This document shows positions 1 to 5,785 of a stretch of 6,315 bases of DNA, piece by piece. The translations under genes and the position numbers were made by a program. Within the stretch, counting starts at the first letter, position 1. Each line of letters opens with the position of its first letter. The notes below the pieces were generated by a model. It made no database searches and was not told the origin of the DNA. It saw nothing but the letters and a program-made list of their open reading frames with translations. Source of the stretch: an uncultured Clostridia bacterium (GTDB lineage: Bacteria; Bacillota; Clostridia; UBA1381); assembly GCA_944391635.1 (NCBI GenBank), contig CALXUL010000343.1, forward strand, positions 1 to 6,315, read 5' to 3'.

Positions 1-148
1 TGACACCTAATTTATGTTTAGTATATAATTGGTCAAAATCTTCTTTTTCGATTAGACTTACTACTTTATTGACTTTTGATAAGTCATAATGTTTCTTTTT
101 ATACTTCTTGGCTGTTCTTAAAAAATACTTCTTCGGTATTACTTCCAT
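1..148 (-). CDS. YafQ/RelE-type mRNA interferase toxin, N-terminal part (runs off the left edge)
   Basis: Forty-nine codons are present, beginning at an ATG (148-146) that shares one base with the antitoxin stop (TAATG). The protein starts MEVIPKKYFLRTAKKYKKKH and continues with YDLSKVNKVV and then YTKHKLG. This matches the start of YafQ-like toxins: a basic F/L-x-R/K-x2-K-K helix, the G/H-Y-D-L-S-K motif, and the Y-x-x-H-x-L-G motif before the first beta strand. Toxins of this family are ribosome-associated or free endoribonucleases that cut mRNA and are neutralised by the antitoxin made from the same transcript. AAAGGA inside the end of the antitoxin gene can serve as ribosome binding site. 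The catalytic C-terminal half lies outside the window, so whether the toxin is intact cannot be judged. Confidence 0.82.
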   Translation of the reverse strand, partial: MEVIPKKYFLRTAKKYKKKHYDLSKVNKVVSLIEKEDFDQLYTKHKLGV

Positions 149-417
149 TAATCCAAATCCTTTAACCAATTTTTAGCAAAATCTTCCGCCGAAGAATAAA
201 CTTTTCCATTACTTTGTTCATCATGCATTTCTTTAACTACTTGCAGTGCACCATCATCTGCTTTTGGAGTAAATGGCAACTTTTGTTGTTGAATTACAGC
301 AGTATAAAAAAGCCTGGTAGCTGTTGCCATATCCATCCCCATTGATTTAAAAGTAGCTTGCGCTTCATCTTTCATGCTCTTAGGAAGTTTCATATTGAAA
401 TTTGCTGTTTCGCTCAT
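148..417 (-). CDS. RelB/DinJ-family antitoxin
   Basis: This 89-residue protein has the usual size of RelB/DinJ antitoxins. The N-terminus (ANFNMKLPKSMKDEAQATFK, then SMGMDMATATRLFYTAVIQQ) is a ribbon-helix-helix DNA-binding domain: a short beta strand with alternating residues, then two helices containing the family's G-(L/M)-(D/T)-x-(A/S)-T-A pattern. The C-terminal third ends in a helix (SSAEDFAKNWLKDLD) of the type that wraps the toxin. The start chosen is the ATG at 417, because AAGAGGTG lies about six bases upstream; a GTG at 426 is part of that Shine-Dalgarno sequence and would add only MIN. The stop overlaps the toxin ATG by one base, so the two are translationally coupled. Such antitoxins usually repress their own promoter. 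The family call is firm; the exact subfamily (DinJ versus RelB) is less so. Confidence 0.88.
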   Translation of the reverse strand: MSETANFNMKLPKSMKDEAQATFKSMGMDMATATRLFYTAVIQQQKLPFTPKADDGALQVVKEMHDEQSNGKVYSSAEDFAKNWLKDLD

Positions 418-439
418 ATTTATCACCTCTTAAATACAC

Positions 440-468
440 ATTATAGATTGTTTATATAAAAAGTATAT
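440..468 (-). promoter_or_regulatory. Probable promoter/operator of the toxin-antitoxin operon
   Basis: Read on the minus strand, a perfect TATAAT (445-440) lies about 23 bases before the antitoxin ATG. The -35 position at 17 bases (468-463, ATATAC) matches the consensus poorly. A TATATA-N5-TATATA palindrome (453-469) overlaps the spacer and -35 and could be an operator for the ribbon-helix-helix antitoxin. The AT-richness makes chance palindromes likely, so only the -10 is reasonably sure. Confidence 0.42.
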
Positions 469-514
469 ATAATATGCTTATTTTTTCTCTAAAAAATAGC
501 TTTTTCACCCCATC

Positions 515-538
515 AAAAAAGAGGACATAGTCCTCTTT
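515..538 (-). terminator. Rho-independent terminator reading leftward, at the ISL3 left end
   Basis: A nine-pair stem (AAAGAGGAC / GTCCTCTTT, 518-526 with 530-538) with a three-base loop is followed, on the minus strand, by a run of six T. Only the minus strand has the T-run, so it should stop transcription coming from the nuclease/ATPase side before it reaches the toxin-antitoxin genes. It sits at the left end of the ISL3-family remnant and may have come with it. Confidence 0.7.
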
Positions 539-598
539 CAATCCTTTGGCAATAAAAAATCTATTCCACTAAACATTTTATATAAAGGTGTGTGTGCT

Positions 599-885
599 AT
601 GTCCTCTGATAATAATTGTATTAGATTTGATCTTGATATTAAAGATGAAAATGTTGTTTTCAATGACTATTTTTATAAGATGATCCAAAAGAAAAAGTGC
701 AAAGTCTATAAAGCTGAAGAAATCCAACGCTTTTGTCCTTATTGCAGCTCTTCAAATCTATTGCACAATGGTCACTTGACTACTAATATCCGTTATATAA
801 CTACCAATGCTAGTCATCCAGTCTTCATCAGATTAGCTAAAGCAAGGGATTAAATGCCGGCATTGTGGTCGCCGTTCAATGGCGT
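599..885 (+). pseudogene. ISL3-family transposase, 5' fragment with frameshift
   Basis: The start is ATG 599, seven bases after AAAGGTG; an in-frame GTG at 590 overlaps that Shine-Dalgarno sequence and is not favoured. The first frame gives MSSDNNCIRFDLDIKDENVV and later FCPYCSSSNLLHNGHLTTN and ASHPVFIRLAK. This is the N-terminal zinc-ribbon region of ISL3 transposases (CPxC, H-x-G, P-V-x-I-R-L). An extra A near 837-842 then shifts the frame and gives a stop at 851-853. In the shifted frame the protein resumes as KQGIKCRHCGRRSMA, including the expected CxxC pair. After about 885 similarity is lost. ISL3 transposases are about 400-430 residues; only about 95 remain and the DDE catalytic core is absent. 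Confidence 0.85.
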
Positions 886-1122
886 ATTTCTCTATTCCAA
901 ACTTAAAGTTTTATCTATTTTAACCGGACAGCATTGCCAGAGATTAGTAGCGTTTAGTGAATCTTAGTAGGTTACTTACTATTTATTGGCTATTCTGTCA
1001 GCGAATTTAAAAGCACCGATCACCAATACACTAGATAGCCAATATTCTTGATTTCCTAAGAATTTAAGCCGAGTAGCAAATAAAATTTTATGCACATTTT
1101 CATCAAAGATGAAACAATTACG
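886..1122. other. Unassigned spacer between ISL3 remnant and ATPase stop, with in-frame tail
   Basis: No complete gene is recognised in these 237 bases. On the minus strand the ATPase frame continues after its TAA with 47 sense codons (1122-982) to a TAG at 981-979. Part of this tail reads KILFATRLKFLGNQEYWLSS and continues VLVIGAFKFADRIANK, which looks coding-like in composition. A GTG at 1095 could start a 38-residue peptide, but no good ribosome binding site precedes it. A short hairpin (1098-1104 with 1108-1114) follows the ATPase stop but lacks a T-run. The left part (886-978) carries only short open stretches in several frames. It may be debris from the deletion that truncated the ISL3 element. 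Confidence 0.4.
984..1044. repeat. 10-bp perfect inverted repeat, arms 41 bases apart
   Basis: TATTGGCTAT (984-993) and ATAGCCAATA (1035-1044) are exact reverse complements. Both arms lie in the open tail beyond the ATPase stop. The arms could form a loose stem in RNA or mark an old element end, but no T-run or transposase is attached. A chance origin is possible. Confidence 0.45.
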
Positions 1123-2577
1123 TTAATCTTTTTCATTAATAATCGGTTTAGAAAGCACAATTACATTAGATAATAAATTATCATATTTATAAATGCTAGC
1201 AACTATAATCTGATGATCAGAAAATTCTTGTGTTAAAAGATTCATCATTAATTTAGAATTCATTTCATCCAACTCACTACTTCTAGGTGAATCTATTATT
1301 ATAGGCAGATTTATATCAGCCTCTCTCTCAACTGCTTTTATATACATTAGTCTAAAAGCAAAAACAATTTTATGTAATTGAGCTCCTGTTAATGATTTTA
1401 AGTCTTTAGTAAAAACAAAATCCTTTGTCTTTTCACTATTTATTCCTAAAGCTTCAATATATTTTCTATAATCATTAAACATCGATATAATTATACTGTT
1501 TGCTTTTTCACTATAATGCGTTAAATTATGTAATTGATTTTTCTTTTTTCTCTTTTCTCTATTTAAAATCACTAATTGATCTTTCACAGTCTCTTGAGAT
1601 ATAGAGATATTAGCTAATTTTTTATCAAAATCTGTAATCATATCCTCTACACTCATTAACTCTAATTGCTTATCTGAATCTTTTATATTTTTTTCTCTAG
1701 AATTAATTTTATTGTTTATATCCTTTATATGATTAACTAAATCGTTCTTTTTATTTTTCATAAATTCAAAAGAATCATCATACCACTTTACATTTTCAAT
1801 TTTTAATGGAAATTCTTCTCCATTTGGGCTTTGGACAGTTAAGCTCATATCCTCTACATACTTTTTAAATTCTTTATTATCATGTATTATTCTTACAACT
1901 CTTTTCAAATCATGTGTTAATCGTTCTTTTTCTACTTTCAGAGAATTAAGCTCCATATTTTCTTCAGTATATCCTGATGTACTAATAGAACCTGCTTTTT
2001 CTTGGATTTCATCATGATATTTAGCTACATCATACAATTTTTTATATCGTTGAATATTATTCTCTAACTTCCGTATATCCCAATTTAAATCCTGTGCATT
2101 TATACCAGCTAAGCCTCTAACTAGTCCCCTAACATCAAAAGAATAATGTCCAATAACATACCCTTTATTTAATAAAGTCCATCCTTTATCTTGATCTATA
2201 AACATTGCTCCTAGTATATTTTCAATTAATTCAACATTCTTATTTTTAAAAATAATCATTAGCACTTTGTCAAAATCATTTGGTAGTACGAATGATTTTA
2301 TTTCCTGCTTTTTTAATCTAACCTCTAAATCATAATTGTGTCTAAAAATTTTTATTTTTTCATTATAATCTGTAATCAACTCTATTTCAGTTTCACAATT
2401 TGCAAAATCAATTCCTTTTGTAGAAGGTACAGGATATCCCAATGCATATAATAAGAATCTTAGCAATGTAGTCTTTCCTTGACTATTTTCAACACTATAA
2501 ATCAAGTTATTTGTAGTTAAAAAGGTAAAGCATCGTGAAAAAATACCTTCTCGTAATTTTAAATTTTTAATAATCAT
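1123..2577 (-). CDS. SMC/Rad50-like ABC ATPase of a nuclease-ATPase conflict system
   Basis: This 484-residue protein has split ABC ATPase halves around a coiled coil, like SMC and Rad50 but far shorter. The Walker A region is VENSQGKTTLLRFLLYALGY (29-48); it keeps G34-K35-T36-T37 but has V29 and S32 where GxNGxGKT proteins have glycine. A Q-loop-like FIDQDKGW lies at 127-133. Predicted coiled coil covers about 165-245 and 270-355, around a small non-helical tip near 245-268; there is no CxxC zinc hook. The C-terminal half has the signature LTGAQ (396-400), Walker B LPIIIDSP (424-431) with serine after the aspartate, and a D-loop SSELDE. The switch histidine appears replaced (IIVASIYKYD, 457-466). 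Its ATG lies inside the nuclease stop (ATGA), with AAGAAGG ten bases upstream, so translation is coupled. Such ATPases sense DNA ends or foreign DNA and license the nuclease; that role is inferred from Lamassu LmuB and ABC-3C ATPases. Confidence 0.82.
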   Translation of the reverse strand: MIIKNLKLREGIFSRCFTFLTTNNLIYSVENSQGKTTLLRFLLYALGYPVPSTKGIDFANCETEIELITDYNEKIKIFRHNYDLEVRLKKQEIKSFVLPNDFDKVLMIIFKNKNVELIENILGAMFIDQDKGWTLLNKGYVIGHYSFDVRGLVRGLAGINAQDLNWDIRKLENNIQRYKKLYDVAKYHDEIQEKAGSISTSGYTEENMELNSLKVEKERLTHDLKRVVRIIHDNKEFKKYVEDMSLTVQSPNGEEFPLKIENVKWYDDSFEFMKNKKNDLVNHIKDINNKINSREKNIKDSDKQLELMSVEDMITDFDKKLANISISQETVKDQLVILNREKRKKKNQLHNLTHYSEKANSIIISMFNDYRKYIEALGINSEKTKDFVFTKDLKSLTGAQLHKIVFAFRLMYIKAVEREADINLPIIIDSPRSSELDEMNSKLMMNLLTQEFSDHQIIVASIYKYDNLLSNVIVLSKPIINEKD

Positions 2578-3707
2578 AAGTACGTCGCCTTCTTTACATC
2601 ATTGATTAATCGCTTATTTGATAAGACTTTATATAAAATAATTTGTACTAGATCTTTTCTATCCTCTTTTTTTATACCTTTTAAACCTAAAAGTGCTACA
2701 TAATCATTCCAAAATAATTCTATAAATTTATCTTCTAATTCTCTTTCAGTATCTCTTTTATATGTATTTTCTGGTATTACATAACCTTTTCGAAATTTTT
2801 CAAAATCACCTAATATTTTCAATGAAAGTTGTGTATGCTCCTCTACATCTTTAATAACATCCATGTACATAAACATAAAATAATCATAATCTTCTTCACT
2901 ATATTTATCATAGAAAGAATCATTTTTTCTATCTTTGTCCATTATCAAAAGAATTACTGGCCAAATTATTTCATTTTTGTTTAAACTTCGATGTTTTTTC
3001 CGTGGGTGTTTTATAACTCTCCCATTACTTATCATTTTTCCATCAGCAAATTTAGTTCCATTTTCAAAAACATCAATCATCCACTTTTGTAACAAATCTT
3101 GTGTCATTCCTGGAATTTTTATCTTTAATTTGCCTACAAAATTATCTACTTGTTTATAAATTTTTTCTTCCCGTCGTCGTATATCATTCCCCCAAAAAGG
3201 TAATATAATCACCTCTAATTTTGTTAAATCAATCTCCTTGTTCTCTTTCTCCCAATATTCTTTAATTTTATTTTTATCATCTTCAATAGGTATTTCTTCA
3301 TATTTTAAATGCTCTTCGTCATAAAAAATACCTTTAAAGTTTCCATCTTTAAAAGGATCCGGAGAATTAGTTATATAAATATATTTGCTTATATTCTTTC
3401 CTTCTTTTTCAGCTTTTTTATTTCCTAACGAAAGGGTACGAATAGCACTGGACAATTTGCCCAAAACATTTTTAAAATCTGTTTGTGGCTTTAAAATGGA
3501 TTTAGCTTGAACAATAATAATTTGAGAATCATCAAAAAGTAAGTCTATATCCTCAATTCCTTCCATTCTTATTCCTTTAAAGTTAGGTTTACACAGATAT
3601 TCACTCATTAAATAAATAGCGGCATCTGTTTGAAAATGAAATCCAAATTCTCCAGCCACATCACTTGTGTCTTTTTTACTTTTTGCTTTATTTTTAACCG
3701 TAGTCAT
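2574..3707 (-). CDS. Cap4/DUF4297-like PD-(D/E)xK dsDNA endonuclease, probable effector
   Basis: This 377-residue protein is the first gene of the two-gene operon. After a lysine-rich leader, residues 19-70 show GEFGFHFQTDAAIYLMSEYL and then RMEGIEDIDLLFDD followed by IIIVQAKS. This is the G-(F/Y)-x-(F/Y)-Q...A helix, the acidic E49/E52-D53/D55 cluster, and Q67-A-K69 on the next strand, as in the restriction-endonuclease fold of Cap4/DUF4297 and LmuA effectors. YIYITNSPDP (109-118) fits the next core strand with its conserved T-N. The nuclease domain appears to end near 190-200. The remaining 180 residues are helical and unrecognised, perhaps the part that docks on the ATPase. Start ATG 3707 has GGTGAG five bases upstream. 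Expected activity is degradation of DNA when the ATPase is triggered, giving phage or plasmid defence. The nuclease fold is well supported; the system name is inference. Confidence 0.8.
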   Translation of the reverse strand: MTTVKNKAKSKKDTSDVAGEFGFHFQTDAAIYLMSEYLCKPNFKGIRMEGIEDIDLLFDDSQIIIVQAKSILKPQTDFKNVLGKLSSAIRTLSLGNKKAEKEGKNISKYIYITNSPDPFKDGNFKGIFYDEEHLKYEEIPIEDDKNKIKEYWEKENKEIDLTKLEVIILPFWGNDIRRREEKIYKQVDNFVGKLKIKIPGMTQDLLQKWMIDVFENGTKFADGKMISNGRVIKHPRKKHRSLNKNEIIWPVILLIMDKDRKNDSFYDKYSEEDYDYFMFMYMDVIKDVEEHTQLSLKILGDFEKFRKGYVIPENTYKRDTERELEDKFIELFWNDYVALLGLKGIKKEDRKDLVQIILYKVLSNKRLINDVKKATYL

Positions 3708-3740
3708 ATAATCTCACCATATTATCTGTTAATGTAAGTC

Positions 3741-3769
3741 ATTATAAAACCTTTTCCAAAACTATAAAA
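3741..3769 (-). promoter_or_regulatory. Candidate promoter of the nuclease-ATPase operon
   Basis: Read on the minus strand, TATAAT (3746-3741) lies in TTTTATAATGA, 33 bases before the nuclease ATG. The 17-base-spaced -35 (3769-3764, TTTTAT) is poor. A second perfect TATAAT occurs at 3791-3786 with TTTAAT at the -35 place. Either could start the operon, and both lie between the IS30 left end and the gene. Confidence 0.4.
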
Positions 3770-3833
3770 TAGCTTTCAAAACATTATTATATTTTCGCTG
3801 ATAATAACATTAAATTGAACACTTGAGAAAAAT

Positions 3834-3852
3834 AAAAAGCCCATTAGGACCT
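3834..3852 (-). terminator. Weak leftward terminator-like hairpin at the IS30 left end
   Basis: On the minus strand AGGTCC-TAAT-GGGCTT forms a six-pair stem with two G-U pairs, followed by TTTT. The plus-strand version pairs badly, so the structure makes sense only for leftward transcripts. It would reduce read-through from the IS30 remnant and the membrane gene into the nuclease operon. Confidence 0.35.
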
Positions 3853-3891
3853 GTTTGATAGAATTGTAATAGCCATCTATGGAGGTCACAA

Positions 3892-4377
3892 ATGGACTCT
3901 TTATATTCTACCATGAACCAGCAAGCTAATAGAAAGCATTTATCATTTGAAGAATTGGGGTATTATTCAGACGCGTTTGAAAGATGGCTATTCTTTGCGT
4001 GCAATTACTCGGGAACTCAACTGTTCACCTTCTACTATCAGTTACGAAGGCAAACGTGGCACTGTAAAGCTGTATCACGCAAAGTTAAAAGGTATAAAGC
4101 TGCTCAAGGACATGGTACATATCAAACTCATCGAAAAAATTGTGGGCGCGAATCAGACTTCCTCAAGAAAACTAAATTCATACGCTATGTCCACAAACAT
4201 TTCTTTGAGGACGGCTGGTCGTTTAATATTTGCAAAACCATTACCACTGACAATGGCCTTATTCGCAGATTCATTTCTAAAGGAAAAGCAATAGATGATT
4301 ATTCTTTGTAAAACATCATTAATATTGAAAATTGGTGCAATTCATTGTCAAGAAAGATCTTGGCCTATCACACACTA
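3892..4377 (+). pseudogene. IS30-family transposase, frameshifted with two internal deletions and a nonsense codon
   Basis: ATG 3892 follows GGAGG by six bases. The frame opens with NQQANRKHLSFEELG, the conserved N-terminal motif of IS30 transposases. Near 3957 a one-base gain moves the protein to another frame (GIIQTRLKDGYSLRAITREL, the helix-turn-helix region). Near 4079 a one-base loss returns it to the first frame (RYKAAQGHGTYQTHRKNCGR, later YVHKHFFEDGWSFNIC). There the catalytic domain is cut out. The text resumes with KTITTDNG, the second catalytic Asp motif, fused directly to LIRRFISKGKAIDDYSL near the C-terminus. TAA at 4309-4311 replaces a probable CAA. After it, NIINIENWCNSLSRKILAYH continues the family's C-terminus in frame. 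The first catalytic Asp and the Glu are gone. The full protein would be about 310-350 residues. Confidence 0.88.
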
Positions 4378-4418
4378 AAACCAATCTATCAATAGTATAT
4401 AAACTTAATTTAGTCTTG

Positions 4419-5369
4419 CTATTTATGATTTTTTTCTGACTCTTCAAAATACATCAATATTTCTTCATAAAATCCCTTGTTCATTTCCTCTGCACTATAC
4501 TTTAAAAACATTGCTATAACAATAACAAATATAAAACTAATTGCAGTTTCAAAGATAAAATTGCTCATTTTGACAGAATCAGTTCCTTTGGTAAAGCCCT
4601 GTATAAGATCATTAAAAAAATTTCTAGAATAAAGTGCAATGAAAATACTGCCTAATCCTACAGCAACTGAAATTAAATTCCAAAAATGAGAATTGACCCT
4701 TAATTTCACTTTACTTTTTAACTTAAAATAAGCACTAATATCATATTTCTTTAATAAAACCAAGTTTTGAATAATCAGTTTTCCATCAATTTTTTCATTA
4801 GTTTTAAAATATTTTGGTCTAATTAATACATTAAGAGCTTTTTCACTTTTAATTATATTAACTAACTTACCAATATCGAATTTTTTTGAAGCAAAGGCAT
4901 CATAAAAATTACCAATCTTATTATTTTTATAGTCTTTACTATATGTAAACGGAACACTCATGGAAATCAAATAAATCATAATTATAATATATAATACTAA
5001 TATATAGATATCACCTAAAGGTATGCACCATTCTTTTACTCCAAAAAGTTGCGGTAAAGGTATGCTGCAAATTAGTACATAATTTAGAGTCGCAAATACT
5101 TCTGGGATACTCTTTTTAACTACAATAGAATAACCTTCTTTATTAAGAGCACTTTTTACAAACTTAAAATCCAGCCAGGTTAATATTAAAAATATCACAT
5201 TGATAATTTCAAATAATACAACAGCATTATTGAAACTAAACGCTCTAAATACGAATATAGATAATAACGACAGCATTATTAGTAAAAAAGAAGCTATAAG
5301 TCCAATATCAGTCTTGGTAATTCCCATTTTTTCCATCATATTTACCTTTCTTTTAACTTTATTTTCCAT
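4419..5369 (-). CDS. Unrecognised six-helix membrane protein
   Basis: This 316-residue protein matches no family I recognise. Hydrophobic segments fall at about 22-42, 48-66, 90-108, 118-140, 229-248 and 270-289. Between helices four and five lies a soluble, lysine-rich domain of some 85 residues (about 143-228). The N-terminus is basic (KVKRKVN) and the C-terminus is charged and acidic (YFEESEKNHK), which suggests both are in the cytoplasm with the large loop also inside. There is no signal peptide with a cleavage site. The start ATG 5369 has GGAGG eight bases upstream and its own promoter at about 5399-5427. It lies on the same strand as the nuclease operon but is split from it by an IS30 remnant; no strong terminator follows it. 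It could be a former part of a defence system, an immunity or transport protein, or unrelated. Function unknown. Confidence 0.75.
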   Translation of the reverse strand: MENKVKRKVNMMEKMGITKTDIGLIASFLLIMLSLLSIFVFRAFSFNNAVVLFEIINVIFLILTWLDFKFVKSALNKEGYSIVVKKSIPEVFATLNYVLICSIPLPQLFGVKEWCIPLGDIYILVLYIIIMIYLISMSVPFTYSKDYKNNKIGNFYDAFASKKFDIGKLVNIIKSEKALNVLIRPKYFKTNEKIDGKLIIQNLVLLKKYDISAYFKLKSKVKLRVNSHFWNLISVAVGLGSIFIALYSRNFFNDLIQGFTKGTDSVKMSNFIFETAISFIFVIVIAMFLKYSAEEMNKGFYEEILMYFEESEKNHK

Positions 5370-5398
5370 AGCTTACGCCTCCATAAAATTATTCTAGC

Positions 5399-5427
5399 AT
5401 TCTAGTATCAATTACCTTTTAAGACAA
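5399..5427 (-). promoter_or_regulatory. Promoter of the membrane-protein gene
   Basis: On the minus strand TTGTCT (5427-5422) and TAGAAT (5404-5399) are separated by exactly 17 bases. This places the transcription start near 5392, giving a short leader that contains the GGAGG site. A second TAGAAT follows nine bases downstream without a good -35. Confidence 0.6.
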
Positions 5428-5444
5428 TTAATTACCACAAAAAC

Positions 5445-5457
5445 AATATTCAATATT
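5445..5457. repeat. Palindrome AATATT-C-AATATT upstream of the membrane-gene promoter
   Basis: Two six-base arms are exact reverse complements around one central base. The site starts 18 bases upstream of the -35 element, where an activator or repressor could bind. In such AT-rich DNA a chance palindrome is quite possible. Confidence 0.35.
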
Positions 5458-5585
5458 TAGCTTTTTATTTCATTATTGTCCAATTAATGCTAATCAAGTC
5501 AGCACATCTAACTTTTCCTGTATCATTTTACTCCATAAAACATCGTTTTTGCACATAGTTTAAAAATACTCAAATTTTTCAGTAG

Positions 5586-5603
5586 ATTTTACCCAAGTAA
5601 AAT
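5586..5603. repeat. Perfect 7-bp hairpin ATTTTAC-CCAA-GTAAAAT
   Basis: The arms pair fully around a four-base loop, with one further G-U pair possible outside. No T-run follows on either strand, so it is not a standard terminator. It lies about 180 bases upstream of the small ORF and could be an operator or an RNA structure. Confidence 0.4.
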
Positions 5604-5785
5604 TCAAATCTAAGCACTATTAAATATGTTTATATATGATGATAAAAAAATAGCTAAGTAGCAATAACCCAATTACTTTATGTTTTATTCATCTTACTTT
5701 CTCATTTTTGCCATTTAAAAGATCTACAACTCTTCTTTGGTCAAACTTCTTAAAATTATTAAAACTAAAAAAAGGAGTTTCAAAA

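Larger units (their letters stand above)
515..885 (+). mobile_element. Left-end remnant of an ISL3-family insertion sequence
   Basis: This stretch contains the upstream region and the first quarter of an ISL3-type transposase. Recognisable similarity stops at about 885, right after the second zinc-ribbon half (KCRHCGRRSMA), so roughly three quarters of the element are missing. The left boundary is uncertain; the hairpin at 515-538 is taken as part of the element. No matching right end was found to the right, and a target duplication could not be defined. The element is dead. Confidence 0.72.
3834..4377 (+). mobile_element. Internally deleted IS30-family insertion sequence remnant
   Basis: The left end and the 5' part of the transposase gene are kept, then a few codons of the middle, then the C-terminal part. 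IS30-like protein similarity ends at about 4377. The outer boundaries are approximate because terminal repeats and a target duplication could not be identified by eye. It lies between the membrane gene and the nuclease operon, in the opposite orientation. It has lost most of its catalytic domain and cannot move by itself. Confidence 0.75.

Noticed and set aside
453..469. CRISPR-like or iteron-like short AT repeats
   Set aside because: There is only one TATATA pair, with no regular spacing or repeated unit. No CRISPR array, origin or iteron set is visible anywhere in the window.
520..607. Inverted copies AGAGGACAT (520-528) and ATGTCCTCT (599-607) around the ISL3 leader
   Set aside because: The second copy is simply the start of the transposase gene. 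The match probably reflects possible leader-RNA pairing or chance, and no element end could be tied to it.
1098..1114. Terminator after the ATPase gene
   Set aside because: The seven-pair stem TTTCATC/GATGAAA is present but A/T-rich and not followed by a T-run on the minus strand. The hairpin at 515-538 is a better terminator.
2935..3159. Plus-strand ORF of 74 codons
   Set aside because: It lies entirely antisense inside the nuclease gene, has no convincing ribosome binding site, and its residues follow from the complementary coding sequence.
3947..4294. A separate 115-residue protein overlapping the IS30 fragment
   Set aside because: Only its first 40 residues or so match IS30 transposases, and they continue the protein of the neighbouring frame after an indel. 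The remainder is out-of-frame reading, so it is one broken gene rather than two.
5200..5397. Plus-strand ORF of 65 codons across the start of the membrane gene
   Set aside because: It is antisense to the well-supported membrane-protein N-terminus and its promoter, and has no recognisable motif.
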